Part shown: positions 14,035 to 20,912 of the stretch, in pieces | How positions within the stretch are numbered: position 1 is the first letter of the stretch | Layout: each line of letters opens with the position of its first letter | IMG/VR virus record: IMGVR_UViG_3300020193_001932 | Location: 1-30,905 of that record | Source: a virus | Length of the DNA: 30,905 nt | Direction: 5' to 3' (one strand) | Notes under the pieces: generated by a model | What the model was told of the DNA's origin: nothing | The model's database searches: none | What the model saw: only the letters and a program-made list of their open reading frames with translations | Translations under genes and position numbers: made by a program

Positions 14035-15481
14035 TTTCCCAAAATTTATCGTACTTCTTCACCATCAATGATTGCGCCTCTGTTTTTGCGTTTAGTGCAT
14101 TTGAATGTTTAATTTCTGCAATCATAGGTACAGCAGTAACATCAAAAATAATATCCTCATTCATTACTTCACCAGCAAGGTACTTATCGAAACAATACGC
14201 AATCCATCCACAGTACATCCTTCTATCTTGAATATTTCTAGTCGTTTGAGTGGGACCATCTGATAAAATCGCTCTCGTTTGCAGGTTAGTGCGGGGGTTT
14301 ACCTTTTTCGAGATATCAGCAGTTGTTTGGAGTTCATCCACCATTATTAAAAGATTATTTAATTCTGGTTCATCAAAATCATTGTGAATACGATACCATG
14401 GAGCATACTGCCCACCGGTAATATGATTAATTAAAAATTTAATACCTCTAAACATTTTATCATAGATTTTATCATCTTTATATTTCATCATATACTTAAT
14501 AAACATTCCAATTAATGGCGAAGTCAATTGTTTTGGTATATACGTATGGGGGAAAAGCTTACCAAGAACGACCAACTCTTCAATGATATAATTCAATTTC
14601 TCGCTTGTCTGTGCTGCACGTTCGGCTTCGTTTCGACCCCACTCAAGAGTTACGCATTCACTGTCACCTGGATGTACATAGTTATCCAATGCAACTACTG
14701 CTATATCATAAACACTTTCACCCTTCTTCCATTTTAAGGGGAGACGATGCGCATAACCTTTGGCGCGCATATATCCGCTCAATTTCTCTGCAAAAGTTTC
14801 AGCTGTTATTTTTGAATCAATAGAGTGATATAGTTGTTCTGCGTGTTTTTCATCATCCACTTTAATAAAGATTCCCAAAATGTTCTTGGGCACTTCATAG
14901 TCTGGAAATTGAAGGTTATTTGCCCAAATGTATGATCGCGTATTACCATCTCCACGGTAGAATTGCCCATCAGGGAAAAGGAAAAACATCATCACTTTAT
15001 GGGTATCGAGAGGAACTCTACCCATAGCATTTCTGGTTTTCGAGTAACGGAGTGTTTCATCACGTTGGCACCATACTGGTGGTATCTTGACGGCTACATT
15101 TGTGGGAATCATACACGATGTAATTGTATCGTTTTTAAGACTTTCTCTTATATTATCGAATAAAGAGTCTGCGGATTCATTTTGAGATTGTAGAGCAATA
15201 GGTGTGACGATCAACCCATCATCCCGCCATTTATTGATAAGTTTTAGACCTTGGGGTGTTAGACTTGCAGACTTTGAACGATTCTCGTCTCTAGGTATCC
15301 AATCTAAATTTTCCGGCAATGAAATAATCTCCCATGGGAAATTATGCTCATATCCATAATTAATTGGAACAATATGATCAAGTTCAAGATTCTCAAGATT
15401 TTCGGGTTTTGGACGACTTTTTTTCATATCATTCGCAGCTTTACGACATTTCTCAATATATACAGACCGTTTCATAATCAT
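14024..15481 (-). CDS. HNH endonuclease / ParB-like domain fusion
   Basis: 485 aa from MIMKRSVYIEK, chosen because AAGGAGAATCCA directly precedes this ATG. A second identical AAGGAG-ATG lies 63 bases further up (15544), giving an in-frame 21-residue extension. The N-terminus has an HNH motif: LELDHIVPINYG (D35 H36), SLPENLDWI (N58) and RDENRSK (N67). A ParB/sulfiredoxin-like segment follows, with FYRGDGNTRSYIW (GDGNTR about 177-182). The remaining 300 residues are helical and unfamiliar. ParB-like and HNH domains often accompany phage DNA modification genes. It heads operon 2 and its stop overlaps the next start by 11 bases. Possible roles are reading modification status, cutting unmodified DNA, or an NTP-using ParB-type activity; all are inference. 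Confidence 0.7.
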   Translation of the reverse strand: MIMKRSVYIEKCRKAANDMKKSRPKPENLENLELDHIVPINYGYEHNFPWEIISLPENLDWIPRDENRSKSASLTPQGLKLINKWRDDGLIVTPIALQSQNESADSLFDNIRESLKNDTITSCMIPTNVAVKIPPVWCQRDETLRYSKTRNAMGRVPLDTHKVMMFFLFPDGQFYRGDGNTRSYIWANNLQFPDYEVPKNILGIFIKVDDEKHAEQLYHSIDSKITAETFAEKLSGYMRAKGYAHRLPLKWKKGESVYDIAVVALDNYVHPGDSECVTLEWGRNEAERAAQTSEKLNYIIEELVVLGKLFPHTYIPKQLTSPLIGMFIKYMMKYKDDKIYDKMFRGIKFLINHITGGQYAPWYRIHNDFDEPELNNLLIMVDELQTTADISKKVNPRTNLQTRAILSDGPTQTTRNIQDRRMYCGWIAYCFDKYLAGEVMNEDIIFDVTAVPMIAEIKHSNALNAKTEAQSLMVKKYDKFWENGL

Positions 15482-15587
15482 TGGATTCTCCTTTTTTGGT
15501 TTCCACATTTCTTCTGTCTCCCTCATACTCTTCGCATTAGTCATTGGATTCTCCTTTTTTGGTTTCCGCATCTCTTCTGTCTCCCTC
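15479..15587 (-). repeat. 63-bp-period tandem duplication carrying ribosome binding site and start
   Basis: Copies at 15479-15524 and 15542-15587 are nearly identical over 46 bp. Each contains, on the minus strand, AAGGAGAATCCAATG. The period is a multiple of three, so both starts are in the same frame and the duplication adds KPKKENPM-type repeats to the longer product. Confidence 0.92.
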
Positions 15588-15611
15588 TTCCCCTTTTCAA
15601 GGATGGCTATA

Positions 15612-15640
15612 TTATGGGCTAGTCCAAGCTAGAAGTCAAC
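15612..15640 (-). promoter_or_regulatory. Sigma70-type promoter for operon 2 (HNH/ParB, transferase, kinase)
   Basis: Minus strand: -35 TTGACT (15635-15640), 17-bp spacer, -10 CATAAT (15612-15617). The spacer contains an inverted repeat CTAG-CTTGGA-CTAG, a possible operator. It lies just after the GNAT gene and makes operon 2 independent of operon 1. Confidence 0.7.
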
Positions 15641-15652
15641 AGAAATCTTGCT

Positions 15653-16234
15653 TTATAACCCGTTGATATCATAAGGAATTTTTGACTCAACCCCATCTAA
15701 ATTGACCCCTATTTGGCTGTTTGCAAGCTCATAGAGGGTCGTACAGCCTCCCTTACCTTTTCGGTTGATCGCTTTATAAATAACCGTATCGAAATAATCG
15801 TAGTCACCCTCTCCGTAGGTATCTCCCCCGATCCTGAAAATGGATAGCTGGCATCCACTTTTTTGTGCCCCCCAAAACTTGAACCCAAGACGCTCATAGA
15901 AACCCACGGCATTCTTCTCAGAGGAAACCCTGAAGTAAGTGGCCCCAGTCGCTCTCGCTCGTTTTAACGAATCTTCGCAGAGGATTCTGGCAAAACCTTT
16001 ACCTCTATGTTTTGCAAACGTATGTAAGAGTTGTAAGTTTGCAACGTGGGGTTTGGTCTTTGATAGTGTGGTAATAATTGCAGCAGTCAACTCATCGCCA
16101 TCGAATGCGCCAATACAAAACTCCCATTGCCTTAGCATGTCTGCTTTGGCAACGAAAGTCTTAGCAAAGTTGTCTTCTTTATTTGTTGAGATGGCTGCGA
16201 TAAACTCATCTCTGGTACACTTACACAACCTCAT
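15653..16234 (-). CDS. GNAT-family N-acetyltransferase
   Basis: 193 aa from MRLCKCTRDEF; a longer frame to 16291 overlaps the amidoligase more and has no family support. The GNAT acetyl-CoA site is clear: VANLQLLHTFAKHRGKGF, where HRGKGFARIL is motif A, followed by TYFRVSSEKNAVGFYERLGF, the usual beta5/helix end. The last 60 residues extend beyond a typical GNAT. The start lies inside the amidoligase gene (14-base overlap), so it is co-translated with the dioxygenase/amidotransferase/amidoligase series. It is inferred to acylate or aminoacylate the amino compound attached to the base. GNAT-fold ligases are described with amidoligases in comparative genomics (work of Iyer, Aravind and colleagues). 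Confidence 0.82.
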   Translation of the reverse strand: MRLCKCTRDEFIAAISTNKEDNFAKTFVAKADMLRQWEFCIGAFDGDELTAAIITTLSKTKPHVANLQLLHTFAKHRGKGFARILCEDSLKRARATGATYFRVSSEKNAVGFYERLGFKFWGAQKSGCQLSIFRIGGDTYGEGDYDYFDTVIYKAINRKGKGGCTTLYELANSQIGVNLDGVESKIPYDINGL

Positions 16235-17093
16235 GGTATTCACGGTGTTTTTTTCCACGGTCTTTATCCCACTTAGTCTTTTCCCACCCAACGTATTCGT
16301 TCAGATTCCAAACGAATGGTGGGAACGTGTAGGTGTCTGCAGCTAGGATTTCCTTGACACTGGGTCCATCATTCAATGCTGCATCAATAAACTTTTCTAC
16401 AAAGCGAAACTGAGCTTCTATTTCCTCGCGCTTTGTGGTTGAACGGAAACAGCGAAACTCGATTGTACCAGTATGCTTCATACAGTAAGTATTGATTGCA
16501 TAACGAAATGGACGACCCATTGATACACCGTCTTTACCTGCAGCATGCAATTTGATAAAGTGTTCAAAGTCTGTTGCCAGATTGATAATATTGTCACACA
16601 TATATTCTGGCATTTTTCGTCCGCCGTCGTACTTGAGATACATCTTAGCGCCTTTGGCTGTCTTCATTTGATCGGTTTCATAGAACCCATAACACGCCTC
16701 AATGGTATCAGTTTGATTAGCTTTAATATATGTAATTAGTTTTTTTAAAGAAGCTACACCACCTTTAAGTCCCGGAACAAATACATGTAAGTGCCCGTGA
16801 TTAACACAAGAAGCAGATGGTTGGTTACCACTCTCAACAAAAAACTGATGCAATTCCATCACACGATCTACTTGTTGTTGCCAAGTAGCAGTTGGCATGG
16901 TGTTGATCTCACCACCCATGTAAGGCTCTTTACCAAGAGGATCGCATGCGACATACTTAAAAGGCTCATGGATGTTTACAATGTCAGTCTCTGCATACTC
17001 CCACTTACCAAGATTCTCTGGTGGAGTCAGGCGACGATCTATATCACCCCACTCTATTTCCATACCATACGTAAATGTAGATTTATCATACAT
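16221..17093 (-). CDS. Amidoligase (glutamine-synthetase-like COOH-NH2 ligase)
   Basis: 290 aa from MYDKSTFTYGMEIEW, chosen because this ATG overlaps the amidotransferase stop. Family motifs: YGMEIEWGD (metal-binding Glu12 and Glu14), GGEINTMP (about 62), CVNHGHLHVFVPGL (about 97-110) and HTGTIEFRCFRST (about 205-217). These correspond to the conserved strands of the amidoligase_2 family, which forms amide bonds between carboxylates and amines using ATP. It lies between a class-II glutamine amidotransferase (ammonia source) and a GNAT, the trio predicted in the literature to build peptide-like or amide products. Next to a TET/JBP dioxygenase it probably edits an adduct on DNA. Modification of a surface or protein substrate is the alternative. 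Confidence 0.82.
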   Translation of the reverse strand: MYDKSTFTYGMEIEWGDIDRRLTPPENLGKWEYAETDIVNIHEPFKYVACDPLGKEPYMGGEINTMPTATWQQQVDRVMELHQFFVESGNQPSASCVNHGHLHVFVPGLKGGVASLKKLITYIKANQTDTIEACYGFYETDQMKTAKGAKMYLKYDGGRKMPEYMCDNIINLATDFEHFIKLHAAGKDGVSMGRPFRYAINTYCMKHTGTIEFRCFRSTTKREEIEAQFRFVEKFIDAALNDGPSVKEILAADTYTFPPFVWNLNEYVGWEKTKWDKDRGKKHREYHEVV

Positions 17094-17760
17094 GCTGTAA
17101 ATCTTTCCTATCAGTGGCAACAACATCAACAGTCATTACCATATTCTCACCAAATGTAATGTAGTTATTCATTGGGACTTTAACCGCAGGAATTCTGACA
17201 CCTGCTCGTTTAGGAATATCTGCAGTAGAAGTAATTAAAACTCCATTCACTAAAGAAGTCAAATATAAAGGTCGTTTACCATTACGATAGGCGACAAGTT
17301 CTTTGGGTCGTGAAGTCAACTCACACACAGCCATGGACATATGACTAAATTCTGTAAGTGGTTCGTTGGAGTGTTGAATTAATTCACTATCGTTTTTAGT
17401 TTCACAATCATACCCGTAAAGCTCTTTCCACTTCTCTGGGAGTTCTTGAGTAATCACACCATTGTGAACAATGGCGTGACCATTGTTACCAATAGGTTGA
17501 TTGTATTGTAAATCAGATGTTGAATAGCGGCAATGCCCAATTAAATACAAGTTACCATCTTCATTGACATATGAGGAGAAGTCATATGGAAACTCATCAG
17601 CTGGAACAGGTTTCTTAATAATATGAACATCATCATTCTTAATGTACGCCACTCCAGTTGCATGTAGACCTCGAATCTTAGACTCGTGAAATACACGATG
17701 TAGCAGTAATAGATCCTCTTTCGAGGGGGCAAGAAGGATTGCTCCTACAATGGCGCACAT
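17086..17760 (-). CDS. Class-II glutamine amidotransferase (Ntn hydrolase)
   Basis: 224 aa. It begins Met-Cys-Ala-Ile-Val-Gly; removal of Met exposes the nucleophile Cys2, as in GATase type 2 enzymes. Other family motifs: IRGLHATGVAYI (about 29-40), GHCRYST (R78), and GNNGHAIVHNGVI (N100, G101), the oxyanion and glutamine-binding loops of the PurF/GlmS/AsnB domain. Only the glutaminase domain is present, so ammonia must be passed to a partner, most simply the amidoligase whose start overlaps by eight bases. The ATG overlaps the dioxygenase stop (TAATG). The reaction is glutamine hydrolysis to glutamate plus NH3. Confidence 0.9.
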   Translation of the reverse strand: MCAIVGAILLAPSKEDLLLLHRVFHESKIRGLHATGVAYIKNDDVHIIKKPVPADEFPYDFSSYVNEDGNLYLIGHCRYSTSDLQYNQPIGNNGHAIVHNGVITQELPEKWKELYGYDCETKNDSELIQHSNEPLTEFSHMSMAVCELTSRPKELVAYRNGKRPLYLTSLVNGVLITSTADIPKRAGVRIPAVKVPMNNYITFGENMVMTVDVVATDRKDLQHV

Positions 17761-19175
17761 TATCTAAAGAATCCCTCAAGTGATTGCTGTCCCTTTGCAT
17801 CAGGATGATGCTTTAACAATTGAGCACAACCAAGTTCTCTCTCACAATAGTCATACCATTCTTGACTTGACCACATTCCCTCCGAGACGCCATTCCACAA
17901 ATACCGTTGCTGTGGGTGTGACTTATCTAGCCGCCGCGATTCAACAAACTTATATCGCGCAGTCTCATATTCCCAACTCCCCAATTCCAACATCTTTTCG
18001 CGGAAATAACAGACCAGCGAAATCCGCTCCATCTCATCCAAGGTTTTTCCTTTGGGTGGAAGAATTTCGGTGTTGCCGTGAATCCCTTGATGATTGTTGA
18101 CCAACAAAAGATCACCAGGGCGAATATTGATGGCCACACGAAACTCTGGGAGCACGAGATACCCACCAGTCCACTTTTTGTCTTTTGCCACAACGGTCAA
18201 ATTGGAAAAGCCTTCTCCCAAATCTCCTGCATCACGATGTGATGCGGTGCGGAAATTCTTGTTGACGGTGATTGTGGTAAAGGGTGTCTGCGCACCAGCA
18301 ACTCGAAATCGTTCATCCAACCGATTGGCACACTTCTCTTGCGCGGCATAGCGAACAGGAAGCAATTGCTTGAACTCATGTGCGAGCTTGACCATAAATG
18401 GGTAACAGAGTTCATAGAGATCACGATGGTTCTCGGTGTATGAGGTAGCGCGACCATAGGGAATGCGAGGATAGCGGTCAAAGAATCCAGCGATACCAGA
18501 CAAGACGCCATTAGCATAAGTGGTATTTGAGATGCAGGTTTTCTTCCAGAGTTCTGCATCCTTCGCAGCTGCAGCAACACTCATCGTTTTCCATTCATCA
18601 ATTTTATCACGAAAAAACGTATCATACTGATACCCTGAGTCGGTCACTTTGGTTCGTAACCAGACCACTCCACGCACAGTCGTCATGGTTTCCTTCTCAT
18701 CAAACTCTGTCAGCAGTCGCGCTAGTTCATCATCGTGATCCAAGAGGATTTGTGGCGGTCGAGTGATAAGATACTCAAGGATCGCATATTGCTGATCGGT
18801 CACCCAATCACGATCACCACATTTATTATTCGTCACCCCTGCAGCAACACCACGATTGAAGGAGGGTTGTGCTGCACCGACCAGACCGTCATAGGCGCCA
18901 TGTTGTTCTTGGGGGGTAAAGACATGCCGACGATACTTGAAAATGATGTTGACTTCGCTGTTGGTGCAGGGACCGCCGCAGGACATGTCCCCACACCCAA
19001 ACGAGGGCGCATAGAAATCACAATCCTCATCAACCAACACATCATAATCCGCGTCAGTCAAAAATTGACCGAGCTTGTCTTCAGCTGCCCTGTCCCAGAA
19101 CCGTGACGTCACCACCGTCACATCATCATCACGCTGTACACAGTACTTCTGTGGATCAAACTGTTTCATCTTCAC
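17760..19175 (-). CDS. TET/JBP-family 2-oxoglutarate/Fe(II) DNA dioxygenase
   Basis: 471 aa. The catalytic core lies at about 295-395. NKNFRTASHRDAGDL contains H313 and D315 of the HxD motif; GFSNLTVV and GGYLVLPEFRVAINIR follow; GDLLLV and HGNTEI supply the distal histidine H366; ERISLVCYF supplies R384 for 2-oxoglutarate. This order and spacing match phage TET/JBP proteins, which hydroxylate the methyl group of thymine (JBP) or 5-methylcytosine (TET) in DNA. The N-terminal 130 residues include a cysteine cluster (C52, C61, C66, C70) that may bind metal, and RDWVTDQQYAILEYL. A helical domain joins it to the core. It is the first gene of operon 1 under a near-perfect promoter. Whether thymine or methylcytosine is the target cannot be read from the motifs. 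Confidence 0.9.
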   Translation of the reverse strand: MKMKQFDPQKYCVQRDDDVTVVTSRFWDRAAEDKLGQFLTDADYDVLVDEDCDFYAPSFGCGDMSCGGPCTNSEVNIIFKYRRHVFTPQEQHGAYDGLVGAAQPSFNRGVAAGVTNNKCGDRDWVTDQQYAILEYLITRPPQILLDHDDELARLLTEFDEKETMTTVRGVVWLRTKVTDSGYQYDTFFRDKIDEWKTMSVAAAAKDAELWKKTCISNTTYANGVLSGIAGFFDRYPRIPYGRATSYTENHRDLYELCYPFMVKLAHEFKQLLPVRYAAQEKCANRLDERFRVAGAQTPFTTITVNKNFRTASHRDAGDLGEGFSNLTVVAKDKKWTGGYLVLPEFRVAINIRPGDLLLVNNHQGIHGNTEILPPKGKTLDEMERISLVCYFREKMLELGSWEYETARYKFVESRRLDKSHPQQRYLWNGVSEGMWSSQEWYDYCERELGCAQLLKHHPDAKGQQSLEGFFR

Positions 19176-19195
19176 CTCATTACCAAATAATTACA

Positions 19196-19224
19196 AGTAT
19201 ATCTAAATTCTCACTACTTGTCAA
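19196..19224 (-). promoter_or_regulatory. Near-consensus sigma70 promoter for the dioxygenase operon
   Basis: Minus strand: -35 TTGACA (19219-19224, perfect), 17-bp spacer, -10 TATACT (19196-19201). The leader to the ATG is about 14 nt with GAGGTGAAG as ribosome binding site. It is the closest match to consensus in the window and suggests strong early expression by the unmodified host polymerase. Confidence 0.82.
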
Positions 19225-19227
19225 CTT

Positions 19228-19938
19228 TTATGCAGCACAATATAGATGTTCTTTACGATACTCATCTTGTGCACACAAAAACTCTTTGACAAATCCAGAT
19301 CGCACAACATCATTGATATCAAAATCAATCTTAGTAACAGAATTTAGTCGTTGAAGAATACTCAAAAAATGATGAATGCCATTTCGTTCCTCTGGACGCC
19401 AAAGGTCTGTTTGTTTCGTATCCCCACAGAAAATCAATCGGCAATTTTGTCCAATGCGCGTTGTCACCGTCGCGAGTTCTCCATATGACAAGTTCTGAAT
19501 TTCATCGATAATCACAATACAATTCTCAAAAGTAATTCCGCGCAAATACGATGTCGTTTGAAAACTCAATTGAAGTTTATTTTTCAAAATTTCATATCCA
19601 TCACCACGGTTCAATAACTGATTACAAATATAACGATAAGGTTCCTCATACACCCAGACTTTTTCTTTAAGGGACCCAGGAAGATACCCCACTTCACGTG
19701 ACGGCACAATCGACCGAATCACAATAACTTGATTGTACTCTGAATCTTTTTTAAGAACCTGACGAAGAGCGAGATAAAACGAAATAAAGGTTTTACCAGT
19801 ACCTGCGTCACCAGATAAAACAAGATGTTGTCCTTCACGCCATGCGTGGTAAGTTTGTTGTTGATGTTCGGTAAGAAATTGAATAGGAGGAAGGATGAGT
19901 GGCTGAGAAGCTTCGTTCAACACCTTTTTCTTGCCCAT
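19228..19938 (-). CDS. phoH: PhoH-like ATPase
   Basis: 236 aa. Walker A GDAGTGKT lies at residues 43-50 in LVLSGDAGTGKTFISF, Walker B at CIVIIDEIQNL (about 139-149), and the sensor segment is LIFCGDTKQTDL. IVIRSIVPSREVGYLPG is characteristic of PhoH proteins. The gene is common in marine and freshwater T4-like phages. The biochemical role is unsettled (ATPase or RNA helicase/nuclease-associated), and phosphate regulation is not implied. GGAGG precedes the ATG but can pair with CTCC upstream. The stop lies just before the -35 of the dioxygenase promoter. Confidence 0.93.
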   Translation of the reverse strand: MGKKKVLNEASQPLILPPIQFLTEHQQQTYHAWREGQHLVLSGDAGTGKTFISFYLALRQVLKKDSEYNQVIVIRSIVPSREVGYLPGSLKEKVWVYEEPYRYICNQLLNRGDGYEILKNKLQLSFQTTSYLRGITFENCIVIIDEIQNLSYGELATVTTRIGQNCRLIFCGDTKQTDLWRPEERNGIHHFLSILQRLNSVTKIDFDINDVVRSGFVKEFLCAQDEYRKEHLYCAA

Positions 19939-19943
19939 GAGGC

Positions 19944-19956
19944 CTCCATTGTGGAG
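19944..19956 (-). promoter_or_regulatory. phoH: Small hairpin covering the phoH ribosome binding site
   Basis: On the minus strand CTCCA-CAA-TGGAG forms a 5-bp stem, and the GGAGG of the phoH ribosome binding site overlaps its 3' arm. It could dampen initiation. The stem is short and only marginally stable. Confidence 0.35.
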
Positions 19957-20004
19957 TTAGGGGTTGAGTTATCTGCTCACTCATACTGAACGTAGTCACC
20001 ATCA

Positions 20005-20259
20005 CTATAATTCCCGTGGTGCTTGTGTGCGTGATTTTCTGCCGCGATTCCGCTCAATAATTGGATCGCGTACATACTTCATAAAATCTGAGGGTGGTTT
20101 TTGATATCCCAGTGCCGCAGGATCACCAACTGCGGGGGCTTCTAGAATCACTTGCTCATAGTCAGGATGAGAAGTCAGAAATGCCTCACGAGCAGACATA
20201 CTGCAAAACTGCTCCAGAATCTCACCGGTAGACTTATGACGAAACGTATAAGACGGCAT
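20005..20259 (-). CDS. FmdB-like small phage protein
   Basis: 84 aa. The N-terminus MPSYTFRHKSTGEILEQF resembles the start of FmdB/zinc-ribbon regulatory proteins and of the conserved small T4-like cyanophage proteins annotated that way (MPxYxFxxxxTGE, then a segment about a substituted residue and an EYL-like helix). The zinc-binding CxxC pairs of true FmdB are absent; only one Cys is present, so metal binding is unlikely. The C-terminus (DFMKYVRDPIIERNRGRKSR) is basic and could bind nucleic acid. In marine T4-like phages such genes are found beside phoH or structural genes. Function unknown. Confidence 0.65.
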   Translation of the reverse strand: MPSYTFRHKSTGEILEQFCSMSAREAFLTSHPDYEQVILEAPAVGDPAALGYQKPPSDFMKYVRDPIIERNRGRKSRTQAPREL

Positions 20260-20272
20260 ACACTACTCGTAT

Positions 20273-20434
20273 TTAGGTGTTTAGAAATGTTCGGTGCAGG
20301 TAACGAAACAATCGCACAACACTATGAACGCAAATAAAAAAGAATAATGGTATGGATATTGCTATCATCCATAGCACAAAGAATAAAATAAAAAAGACTA
20401 AGTACACACCCAAGATAAACAAATCTAATATCAT
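20273..20434 (-). CDS. Small membrane protein (53 aa)
   Basis: An open frame of 53 codons between the zinc-ribbon gene (6 bases) and the FmdB-like gene. The product is extremely hydrophobic: MILDLFILGVYLVFFILFFV, then a second span through IAISIPLFFFICV, and a basic tail with HSVVRLFRYLHR. Two closely spaced transmembrane segments, or one long one, with a positive end predicted to be cytoplasmic. The composition and tight packing support it being real. Holin-like or other membrane roles are possible; no family is recognised. Confidence 0.6.
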   Translation of the reverse strand: MILDLFILGVYLVFFILFFVLWMIAISIPLFFFICVHSVVRLFRYLHRTFLNT

Positions 20435-20440
20435 GATCTA

Positions 20441-20791
20441 TTAGCATCCATCTTCTGATGGTTCATCTGGTTCCTCATCTGCGGTTCGTTCATTCATCAC
20501 CAATAATACTTTTCTCCAACATTCAGCGCAGCGTTCGCCGCGCGAGGGATTCAACCCGCAATAAGAACAAATACGATAGGTGTGTGCGCCTTCTTCGCAT
20601 TCATAGAGAAGTGCATTTTCAATGGTATTATGAATCATAGAAGTCACGCCGTGGGGTGAAAGACAATGGTCATATGCCGCACAATAAGCGTCAATCAGTT
20701 TTGATCGAACGCCCTGCAACTCAGTTCCTTTTTGGAAAAAATTCAGCGTATATGATTCCATCAACGCTGAAAATTCATGTGGTGTTAACAT
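20441..20791 (-). CDS. Unknown protein with a four-cysteine zinc ribbon
   Basis: 116 aa. Residues 75-91 contain CSYCGLNPSRGERCAEC, a compact CxxC-x9-CxxC zinc ribbon (C75, C78, C88, C91). The preceding 70 residues are helical (FSALMESYTLNFFQKG, DAYCAAYDHCLSPHG) and the tail is acidic (DEEPDEPSEDG). The ATG has a G-rich stretch (GGGGG) 10-14 bases upstream. It follows the structured element at 20826-20903, whose folding could affect this gene. I do not recognise the family; small zinc-ribbon proteins in phages often bind RNA polymerase or nucleic acids. Confidence 0.7.
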   Translation of the reverse strand: MLTPHEFSALMESYTLNFFQKGTELQGVRSKLIDAYCAAYDHCLSPHGVTSMIHNTIENALLYECEEGAHTYRICSYCGLNPSRGERCAECWRKVLLVMNERTADEEPDEPSEDGC

Positions 20792-20825
20792 TCAACTACA
20801 CCCCCATGCAGTTATATAGTAAAGT

Positions 20826-20903
20826 GGGGACGACCCAAACCCAGTCACCTGGGATAAAGGAGCATGGATATAGTTGACCAGACCACATCCAAGGGGTCGC
20901 CCC
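20826..20903 (-). ncRNA. Structured intergenic element, three-way-junction-like
   Basis: Outer stem GGGG(A)CGACCC / GGGTCGCCCC (20826-20836 with 20894-20903, one bulge). Inside are hairpin CCCAG-TCAC-CTGGG (20840-20853) and a second arm GGAT...ATCC (20866-20890). It fills the space between the cobS-like stop and the zinc-ribbon gene. It has no U-tract on the minus strand, so it is not a plain terminator, and it fits no tRNA cloverleaf. It may be a leader or processed RNA; function is not known. Confidence 0.5.
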
Positions 20904-20912
20904 GTAAATTAT

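Noticed and set aside
20826-20903. tRNA
   Set aside because: The size and GC-rich closing stem suggested a tRNA, but there is no proper D arm, anticodon arm or TTC loop on either strand.
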